This document shows positions 6,289 to 11,602 of a stretch of 11,602 bases of DNA, in pieces. Under the pieces are notes generated by a model. That model was not told the origin of the DNA, ran no database searches, and saw only the letters and a list, made by a program, of their open reading frames with translations. Each line of letters starts with the position of its first letter. The first letter of the stretch is position 1. This DNA is from Akkermansiaceae bacterium UBA1315 (GTDB lineage: Bacteria; Verrucomicrobiota; Verrucomicrobiia; Verrucomicrobiales; Akkermansiaceae): contig DBTN01000013.1 in NCBI GenBank assembly GCA_002307065.1, positions 47,370 through 58,971 of the forward strand. Direction: 5' to 3'. The position numbers were made by a program, and so were the translations under genes.

Positions 6289-7452
6289 ATGAAACGTAAA
6301 CTTCGCATGGGAATGGTTGGCGGTGGCCGCGGCGCTTTTATCGGCGCGGTGCACCGGATGGCGGCGAACCTTGACGGAAAGATCCAACTGGTTGCCGGTT
6401 GTTTCTCGTCAAATGCCGAAAAATCGAAGCTTTCGGGTGAGGATCTTTTCCTCGATCCGGCTCGCGTTTATTCGAGCTACGAAGAAATGGCTGAAAAAGA
6501 GGCTGCATTGCCTGCCGATCAGCGGATTGATTTCGTGTCGATCGTCGCTCGGAATGACCTGCATTTCCCGGTCGCCAAGGCATTCCTCGAAGCAGGAATC
6601 CACGTCGTTTGCGAAAAGCCGATGACTCTGTCTTTGGCGGAAGCAAAGGAGCTGAAGAAGATCGTTGAACGGACCGGTCTGGTTTTTGTGCTGACCCACA
6701 ACTACACCGGTTACCCGATGGTCAAGGAAGCACGGGCGATGGTGAAAGCCGGAAAGCTTGGGCGGATTCTGAAAATTGTCTCCGAATACCCGCAAGGTTA
6801 CGGCATCGCTGGCTTGAGAGATCAGTCGGAAGGGAAAATTTCCAACTGGCGGATGGATCCGAGCATTTCGGGCATTTCCAACTGCATGGGCGACATCGGA
6901 TCCCACGCGGAAAATCTGGCGCGTTTCATTTCCGGCCTCGAGCTGGAAGAAATCGCAGCCGATCTCAACACATTTGTCCCGGGACGTCCGTTGGATGACG
7001 ACGGCAGCATGCTGGTTCGTTATCAGGGTGGCGCACGCGGCATCATCTACGCTTCGCAAATCTCAACCGGTGACGAAAACGGCCTGACGATTCGCATTTA
7101 CGGAACGGAAGCGTCGATCGAATGGCACCAGGAGCATCCGAATGAACTGATTGTGAAGTTCGCCGACAAAGCCCGTGAAATCTGGCGCCGCGGAAACAGC
7201 TACAACGGCCCGGAAGCCTCGAAATTCACCCGTTTGCCCTTCGGCCACCCGGAAGGTTTCATCGAGGCGTTTGCCAATATCTACCTCGCTGCCGCAGAAG
7301 CGATCAACGATTCGATCGAAGGAAAATTCCCACGCCCTGAAGGTTACGACTTCCCAACGGTCAACGACGGTTTGGAAGGCATGGCATTCATCGAAGCAGT
7401 CGTAGCGTCTTCGAAAGAAAACGCCGCGTGGAAACCGGTTCACGGTTCATAA
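6289..7452 (+). CDS. Gfo/Idh/MocA family NAD(P)-dependent oxidoreductase
   Basis: This 387-residue protein is a two-domain sugar or cyclitol dehydrogenase. The N-terminal Rossmann fold shows the dinucleotide loop GMVGGGRGAFIGAVHR (8-23). The signature CEKP at 108-111 carries the conserved Lys (K110). The C-terminal domain holds NCMGDIGSHAENLARF (198-213), where D202 and H206 fit the catalytic positions of the family, and ends in a helical region rich in LEGMAFIEA. ATG 6289 is chosen because the Rossmann strand begins at once after it; an in-frame TTG at 6241 would overlap the upstream isomerase by 32 bases and add non-conserved residues. With the preceding isomerase it probably forms a two-step sugar route, with oxidation and then isomerisation or cleavage, or the reverse. 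No signal peptide, so cytosolic. Its last 13 bases overlap the convergent metal-binding protein gene. Confidence 0.93.
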   Translation: MKRKLRMGMVGGGRGAFIGAVHRMAANLDGKIQLVAGCFSSNAEKSKLSGEDLFLDPARVYSSYEEMAEKEAALPADQRIDFVSIVARNDLHFPVAKAFLEAGIHVVCEKPMTLSLAEAKELKKIVERTGLVFVLTHNYTGYPMVKEARAMVKAGKLGRILKIVSEYPQGYGIAGLRDQSEGKISNWRMDPSISGISNCMGDIGSHAENLARFISGLELEEIAADLNTFVPGRPLDDDGSMLVRYQGGARGIIYASQISTGDENGLTIRIYGTEASIEWHQEHPNELIVKFADKAREIWRRGNSYNGPEASKFTRLPFGHPEGFIEAFANIYLAAAEAINDSIEGKFPRPEGYDFPTVNDGLEGMAFIEAVVASSKENAAWKPVHGS

Positions 7453-8333
7453 CTCAAACCTTTGACGATCGCGTCGATATTGTGGCGCATCATCTGTTCA
7501 TAGCTGGTCATTCCCTTGCCGTCCGCCACCAGCGGATCGGCAAGGCGGATGCCGGTGTCATGAGTGAGGGTTTCTAAAATCTTCGGATTGGATTCCTTTT
7601 CCGGGAAGATCGCGACGATGTGGTCTTTCTTCAGTTCGGCGACCAATTCGGCGAGCTGTTTCGGATCTGGCATCTGTTCGCGGTTCAGCCCCTGAACGGG
7701 GTGGGGAGTAAATCCGAAGTCTTTGCAAAGATAGTTAAAAGCCGTGTGTGCCGTCGCGAGGTGACGGCGGTCACGAGGAATCTTGGCGATTTCTTTTTTT
7801 GCCCAACGTTCCAAATCATCGAGCTGCGACCGGTAGGCGGTGGCATTTTTCCGAAATTCGTCGGCATTTTCCGGTTGCTCGGCGATGAACGTTTCCGCAA
7901 CCACCGTCGTCGCCCGACGGAACAGATCGATCGAATGCCACCAGTGAGGATCGATCGCGTGGCCATGGTCGTGATCATGATCGTCCTCGTGGTCATGATC
8001 ACAGGCACCTTCGAGTGACGGCAAAGTCGCGCCGACCTCAACGAGCCTGGCTTTCCCCGCGATGATCGCCTTGAGCTTCGGGAGATAACTTTCCAAACCC
8101 ATTCCGGAAGCCAGGAACAGGGTGGCGGTTTCCGCACGCTTCAGATCTTCAGGCGCCGGTTCAAAATGGTGAGGGTCGCCATTGGGGCCGATCAACTCGA
8201 CGACTTCGACGTGATCGCCTCCGACCTGTTTCGCAAGATCTGCCAGCAAGGGATGCAACACCGCCACCGTCATCGTTTCGGCGTGAACCGGTAGGATCAG
8301 AAAAACCAAGGCGGTGAGAAGGCGGCGCAACAT
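7440..8333 (-). CDS. Zinc/manganese ABC transporter substrate-binding protein (ZnuA-like)
   Basis: The 297-residue protein is a cluster A-I metal-binding protein that delivers Zn or Mn to an ABC importer in the periplasm. Residues 1-18 form a signal peptide (MLRRLLTALVFLILPVHA) with a likely AHA-type cleavage site. Ligand motifs appear in order: GDPHHFEP with H55, DPHWWHS with H130, TAHTAFNY with H196, and LADPL with D266. Three His and one Asp match ZnuA better than the Mn-binding PsaA/MntC set (two His, Glu, Asp). A His/Asp-rich loop (112-125, alternating His, Asp and Glu) precedes the second ligand, as in many zinc-specific members. C111 lies beside the loop. The permease and ATPase normally encoded next to it are absent; the divergent neighbour is a chromate transporter. 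Zinc preference is inferred. Confidence 0.93.
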   Translation of the reverse strand: MLRRLLTALVFLILPVHAETMTVAVLHPLLADLAKQVGGDHVEVVELIGPNGDPHHFEPAPEDLKRAETATLFLASGMGLESYLPKLKAIIAGKARLVEVGATLPSLEGACDHDHEDDHDHDHGHAIDPHWWHSIDLFRRATTVVAETFIAEQPENADEFRKNATAYRSQLDDLERWAKKEIAKIPRDRRHLATAHTAFNYLCKDFGFTPHPVQGLNREQMPDPKQLAELVAELKKDHIVAIFPEKESNPKILETLTHDTGIRLADPLVADGKGMTSYEQMMRHNIDAIVKGLSYEP

Positions 8334-8453
8334 GCCGGAAACGTGCCAAAGACTTGGTGATCCGCAAGTATTTTGCGTTATGGGTTCTGCGGTAACCGGT
8401 TTGGAAAAATTGAAGATCGCCTTCGAGACTGGGTTGGTGCGAAGTGCCTGCGA

Positions 8454-9677
8454 TTGAAATCACCACAAATTCAGGCGAACGGCGTCGCGGGGGACTGCAA
8501 TCCGTGGCGCGTCTTTCTCATCTTTCTCCGCCTCGGTCTGACCTCCTTTGGCGGTCCAATCGCACACTTGGGATATTTTCGAGATGAGTTCGTGACGCGG
8601 CGGCAATGGTTGTCTGAACGGCGTTATGCGGATTTGGTTGCGCTGTGCCAGTTTCTTCCAGGACCGGCAAGCAGCCAAGTGGGCATCGTGCTGGGTTTTT
8701 CCAGGTCCGGCTATCTGGGGGCGCTCGCCGCCTGGATGGGGTTTACCCTACCTTCGGCGATATTGATGATTTTGTTCGCGCTCGGGATTTCCGTCTATCG
8801 CGATGCGCTTTCGTCGGGGGTGCTGCATGGACTCAAAGTGGTCGCGGTCGCAGTCGTCGCTCAGGCAGTTTGGGGGATGGCACGAAATCTTTGTACGGAC
8901 GTGCCGAAGGTCAGTCTGATGGCCATTTCCACTTGTGTGGTCCTGTTTTTTCCGTCGGTGTTCGCCCAGCTTGCTACCATCACTTTCGCGGGTTTTGTCG
9001 GAATGCTCGTTTTTTCCCCGGCTCAGGAAAGCATCGAGGACCGGTTGCCCGTCAAATTGAGCAAGCGAACGGCGACGTTGTGGTTGATGTTGTTCTTCGG
9101 GTTGCTCATCGGTTTGCCGATCTGGGCGCAATCCGTCCCGGGGCCGTCCATCGCGATGGTTGACGCCTTTTTCCGGGCCGGTTCGTGGGTTTTTGGTGGC
9201 GGACATTTGGTGCTGCCGATGCTGCAAACCGAAGTCGTTACAACCGGGTGGGTGAGTGGTGAAGGATTTCTCGCCGGATATGGAGCAGCTCAAGCGGTGC
9301 CCGGGCCCCTCTTTACGTTTGCCGGTTTTTTAGGGGCATCAATGAACTCCGCCCCAACCGGTTGGGGTGGAGGTATCATCGGTCTGTTGGCGATTTTTGC
9401 TCCGTCTTTTCTTCTGGTTTTCGGAGTTCTGCCTTTTTGGGAGGACCTGCGACAGAGCAGGAAAACTCAAGCGGCGTTAGCCGGGATCAATGCGGCGGTC
9501 GTCGGGATTTTATTGGCGGCCCTATATCAACCGGTCTGGACCAGCGCGATCCATCGGCCGCAGGATTTTGGATTGGCTCTGCTGGCATGGATCGCCCTGA
9601 TGTTTTGGAAACTCCCTCCCTGGTTGGTGGTTTTGAGCTGCGGATTCGCGGGTTGGATCTTCAGTATTTTTGTCTGA
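8454..9677 (+). CDS. chrA: Chromate transporter, CHR family (two-domain)
   Basis: With the start at TTG 8454 this is a 407-residue long-form CHR protein, built of two homologous halves. The N-half shows LRLGLTSFGGPIAHLGYFRDEFV (SFGGPIAH at 31-38) and QFLPGPASSQVG (66-77). The C-half repeats the pattern with FGGGHLVLPMLQTEVV (247-262) and QAVPGPLFTFAGFLGA (280-295). About ten hydrophobic segments span the protein. Characterised ChrA proteins export chromate; here that is inferred, since many CHR members have no tested substrate. The start is unsure: no ATG or GTG lies in frame upstream of the conserved region, only TTG at 8373 and 8454. The later one leaves a reasonable 120-base divergent gap and adds fewer non-conserved residues. 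The gene ends 13 bases before the convergent EEP gene. Confidence 0.9.
   Translation: MKSPQIQANGVAGDCNPWRVFLIFLRLGLTSFGGPIAHLGYFRDEFVTRRQWLSERRYADLVALCQFLPGPASSQVGIVLGFSRSGYLGALAAWMGFTLPSAILMILFALGISVYRDALSSGVLHGLKVVAVAVVAQAVWGMARNLCTDVPKVSLMAISTCVVLFFPSVFAQLATITFAGFVGMLVFSPAQESIEDRLPVKLSKRTATLWLMLFFGLLIGLPIWAQSVPGPSIAMVDAFFRAGSWVFGGGHLVLPMLQTEVVTTGWVSGEGFLAGYGAAQAVPGPLFTFAGFLGASMNSAPTGWGGGIIGLLAIFAPSFLLVFGVLPFWEDLRQSRKTQAALAGINAAVVGILLAALYQPVWTSAIHRPQDFGLALLAWIALMFWKLPPWLVVLSCGFAGWIFSIFV
9352..9367. repeat. Perfect 16-bp palindrome inside chrA
   Basis: CCCCAACCGGTTGGGG is a perfect inverted repeat with no spacer. It lies in the coding sequence of the chromate transporter's C-half, in a loop encoding NSAPTGWGGG. 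It contains the AACCGGTT octamer that recurs through the window. Confidence 0.6.
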
Positions 9678-9690
9678 GCAGGAAATCACG

Positions 9691-10719
9691 TCAGCGAAAA
9701 ACAGCCCAAACCGGGCGATGGTCGGATGCGTCATTCCAATCGGGATCATCGATGATTTTCGACGCTTTCAAATCGATCTCATCTTTCAGACGTCGGCTGA
9801 TTCCGACGAAATCGATGCGCGTGTAGATTTCGTGCAACTCCCAGAAGTGCGTCCACGTTTCACCGGAATGATCGGCGAAAGGAATGGGCGTCAGACATGT
9901 GGGATCGGTGGGGTTTCCGAGGATCGTTTTGACCGCGATGCTCGAACGCGTGTCGTTGAAATCGCCATAAACGACCAGTCGCACATCGGGGTCGTTGTCG
10001 AAAATCGCATCGACGTGAGAGCGCAGCAAATGAGCTTCGCCTCGGCGGATCGATTCTTGGTCCAGCCCTTCAATTTCCCGTTTGGATTTCAGATGAACGC
10101 CGAGCATCCGGTAAAATCGTCCGTTCACGTTGAGGGTTGCATCGAGAATCCCTCGGTTGAGGGAGATGGTTTGGCCTTCCCACCTCAAATGAGACTTGAG
10201 CGGTCGGGCAGTGGAGACGATGGGGAACCGGGAAAGCATGCCCAAATGCCTGACGACGTCCGTTCCTCCCGAGTAATGCGAGTGGGGGAGATCGAGCCCG
10301 CTTTGACGAAGGCGACTCTGGATTTCCGCAAGATCTTCACGGGTGCCGATTTCACTGAGGCCGATCACATCGGGTGAGTGCCGCGCGATGATCTCGATCA
10401 CCGCCTTCCTTTCGCTCTCGGGTTTGGGCGCACCTTTCAGATTTTTCCGGCCAACATAGCGGTCCATCGTGAGCCAATTGCGCACATTGTAGGACATGAA
10501 TCGGAAGCCCGACGAGGTGTCCTCTTCGCCGGCGAGGTCAAGCCTCTGCGGAATCGCTGGGGTAGGTCCAGAAACCGGTTGGGTTTCTTCGGGAGCGATG
10601 GAATGCCCGTATTTTTGAACAGCAGGTTCCCAATCGGGAGTTTCCTTTTTGCGGCAGCCGAAGCTGAAAAGAAGGGTGACTGCGCAGAAAAAAGCCCCGA
10701 GAAATCTCGGGGCCCGCAT
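9691..10719 (-). CDS. Endonuclease/exonuclease/phosphatase family protein with lipoprotein-type signal
   Basis: This 342-residue protein belongs to the EEP superfamily (DNase I, exonuclease III and Mg-dependent phosphatases). Catalytic motifs are present in order: SYNVR with N78, LSEIG with E123, HLKS with H209, YGDFND with D253 and N255, RIDFVG with D303, and SDHRP with D333 and H334. The N-terminus MRAPRFLGAFFCAVTLLFSFGC is a short signal sequence ending Gly-Cys, so it is probably a lipid-anchored or secreted enzyme; residues 23-68 look like a flexible linker. The substrate, whether nucleic acid, phospholipid or sugar phosphate, cannot be told. ATG 10719 is chosen because the signal peptide begins there; an in-frame TTG at 10749 is less likely. 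It follows tatA by 40 bases. A terminator-like hairpin lies within its first codons. Confidence 0.9.
   Translation of the reverse strand: MRAPRFLGAFFCAVTLLFSFGCRKKETPDWEPAVQKYGHSIAPEETQPVSGPTPAIPQRLDLAGEEDTSSGFRFMSYNVRNWLTMDRYVGRKNLKGAPKPESERKAVIEIIARHSPDVIGLSEIGTREDLAEIQSRLRQSGLDLPHSHYSGGTDVVRHLGMLSRFPIVSTARPLKSHLRWEGQTISLNRGILDATLNVNGRFYRMLGVHLKSKREIEGLDQESIRRGEAHLLRSHVDAIFDNDPDVRLVVYGDFNDTRSSIAVKTILGNPTDPTCLTPIPFADHSGETWTHFWELHEIYTRIDFVGISRRLKDEIDLKASKIIDDPDWNDASDHRPVWAVFR
10688..10713 (-). terminator. Intrinsic terminator-like hairpin inside the start of the EEP gene
   Basis: Read on the minus strand, a perfect 9-bp GC-rich stem (GCCCCGAGA pairing with TCTCGGGGC, arms 10713-10705 and 10702-10694) is followed directly by six T residues (10693-10688). 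This is a textbook Rho-independent terminator, about 47 bases after the tatA stop. It also encodes residues 3-10 of the EEP protein, starting six bases after its ATG. Confidence 0.75.
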
Positions 10720-10759
10720 GAAAAGGAAATGGAGCGCGGGGGGACGCAAAAGGGCGAGA

Positions 10760-11086
10760 TTAGATACTGCGCGGTTCTTTTCCGGCGGCTTCTTTGATGG
10801 CAGCTTCGGCCTTCAGACGTGCGACTTCGCGTTCCAGTTCCTCGCGTGTGGCGACCTCGTGGGCCTCGCGGGCTTTCTTTTCGTCATTGAGGCGGGTATC
10901 CGCTTCGGACCGGGTGATTTCGTTTTCGAAATCTTCGCGGGCTTTTTTGAACTCGCCCATGCTCTTGCCGATGCCTCGTGCGAGTTCAGGCAATTTTTTA
11001 GCTCCGAAAAGAAGCAGGATCACGACAAAGATCATGATCATTTCCGGTCCACCGATGGGGCCGAGGAACGCGAGTGGTGTGTTCAT
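10760..11086 (-). CDS. tatA: Twin-arginine translocase subunit TatA/TatE family
   Basis: This 108-residue protein is the pore-forming or membrane-weakening component of the Tat pathway, which exports folded proteins. After a short N-terminus (GPIGGPE, with E15 at the membrane edge) comes one transmembrane helix at about 16-27. Then come the family's FG hinge (F27-G28), and the amphipathic helix AKKLPELARGIGKSMGEFKKAREDFENEI (29-57). The rest is a charged Glu/Lys/Arg-rich tail predicted to be helical. ATG 11086 is preferred; an in-frame TTG at 11122 would add 12 residues before the typical start. No tatC is in the window. The downstream EEP gene lies on the same strand, but a terminator-like hairpin separates them. 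TatA rather than TatB is favoured by the FG motif with LPELARGIGKSM and the short length. Confidence 0.93.
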   Translation of the reverse strand: MNTPLAFLGPIGGPEMIMIFVVILLLFGAKKLPELARGIGKSMGEFKKAREDFENEITRSEADTRLNDEKKAREAHEVATREELEREVARLKAEAAIKEAAGKEPRSI

Positions 11087-11182
11087 GGGTGAAATGTTAA
11101 GCGCCGGTATGATACCTTGCAACGGAATATACTGTGGGAGTCGGGTGGATTTTTCCGTCGAGAGCCTTGGCTTTGACGTTGG

Positions 11183-11213
11183 AAAAAGCCGTCGCCCGGG
11201 TGAGCGACGGCTT
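11183..11213 (-). terminator. Rho-independent terminator of gltB
   Basis: A perfect 10-bp stem (AAGCCGTCGC with GCGACGGCTT, arms 11213-11204 and 11195-11186) with an 8-base loop is followed on the minus strand by a run of five T residues that begins in the stem's end. It sits 23 bases after the gltB stop, so it should end the gltB transcript and make tatA start from its own promoter within 11087-11182. I could not identify that promoter with confidence. Confidence 0.85.
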
Positions 11214-11235
11214 GAAGAATCCGTTGGGGATCGGG

Positions 11236-11602
11236 TTATTTCGCGCCGATCGGAGTGGAAGCGGCTTCGTGTTTTTCCTCGGCTTCTTCGAGTTCTGCGC
11301 GTTCGCGGGCGATGACGCGGACCAGTTTGCGGGTCGTTTCCGCCCAGTTGGCCAGCAGTTTTTTCGCCTGCGGACTGCCGGTCATTTCGGCGTGAGCCGT
11401 GATCAGTCCGTGGACCTCCTCGATGTCTTGGGCGCGCTTGACGGGCAAGGCGACGACCATTTCAGAGTTCACTCGTGAGAAGAACTTGCCGTCGACATCG
11501 TAGACGTAAGCGGTTCCGCCCGACATTCCGGCACCGAAGTTTTTACCGGTTTTGCCGAGGATGACCACCGTGCCGTTTGTCATGTATTCGCAGCCGTGAT
11601 CG
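11236..11602 (-). CDS. gltB: Glutamate synthase large subunit, C-terminal part
   Basis: The frame is open to the right edge and ends at TAA 11236, giving about 122 codons of the 3' end. The first visible residues, DHGCEYMTNGTVVILGKTG, followed by KNFGAGMSGGTAYVYD, are the end of the glutamate synthase GXGXG beta-helix domain. After it come SEMVVALPVKRAQDIEEVHGLITAHAEMTGSPQAKKLLANW and a charged tail, as in the large subunit's C-terminus. The enzyme makes glutamate from glutamine and 2-oxoglutarate; the glutaminase and FMN/Fe-S domains would lie beyond the window. An ATG at 11583 is internal, not the start, because conserved residues continue upstream of it. The small subunit gltD is not downstream, since a terminator and tatA follow. 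Confidence 0.95.
   Translation of the reverse strand, partial: DHGCEYMTNGTVVILGKTGKNFGAGMSGGTAYVYDVDGKFFSRVNSEMVVALPVKRAQDIEEVHGLITAHAEMTGSPQAKKLLANWAETTRKLVRVIARERAELEEAEEKHEAASTPIGAK

Noticed and set aside
7978..8000. Repeated short units in the plus strand of the ZnuA-like gene, at first suggesting a tandem repeat locus
   Set aside because: They are simply the codons of the His/Asp-rich metal loop of the protein.
8334..8453. Zur-type operator between the ZnuA-like and chrA genes
   Set aside because: Only short imperfect inverted repeats are present (for example GCAA/TTGC at 8364-8376 and GTTA/TAAC at 8377-8396); none matches a known Zur box well enough.
11087..11182. Promoter for tatA
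   Set aside because: TATCAT and TATATT could each serve as a -10 element, but neither has a credible -35 element at 16-18 bases.

Overview
The window looks like ordinary chromosome from a member of the Verrucomicrobiota. I infer this from the character of the proteins: the DnaX linker and lost zinc module, the glycoside hydrolase family 75 (GH75)-type protein, and the paired Gfo/Idh oxidoreductase and sugar isomerase. There was no database search. GC content is roughly 55-58 %. Most genes have weak or no Shine-Dalgarno sequence, and several use GTG or TTG as start or as best candidate start. I see no RNA genes, insertion sequences, CRISPR array, phage genes or integration scars. Genes are tightly packed and no stretch over 300 bases lacks a gene.

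Left part (1-2153, all minus strand): a replication operon read right to left. It holds dnaX (clamp-loader gamma/tau), ybaB (nucleoid-associated protein), and the first 70 codons of a membrane protein that runs off the left edge. recR, often found next to dnaX-ybaB, is not the next gene.

Middle (2303-7452, mostly plus): divergent from dnaX is a membrane-anchored protein whose core matches GH75 chitosanases. A small four-helix membrane protein on the minus strand overlaps its end. Then come a class IV PLP aminotransferase, and a two-gene unit of a sugar-phosphate-isomerase-like TIM barrel and a Gfo/Idh/MocA oxidoreductase, which probably work together on a sugar.

Right part (7440-11602): a zinc/manganese ABC-type substrate-binding lipoprotein-like or periplasmic protein without its transporter partners (minus), divergent from a chromate transporter of the two-domain CHR type (plus). 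The minus strand then carries gltB (3' end only), its terminator, tatA, and a secreted or lipid-anchored endonuclease/exonuclease/phosphatase (EEP) family protein.

Most notable points: a perfect intrinsic-terminator-like hairpin with a T-run lies inside the first codons of the EEP gene, just after tatA; the palindrome ACCGGT is strongly over-represented across the whole window on both coding and antisense orientation; and the GH75-like protein has a membrane anchor, a charged helical insert and a proline-rich tail. I did not find a convincing new multi-gene system.
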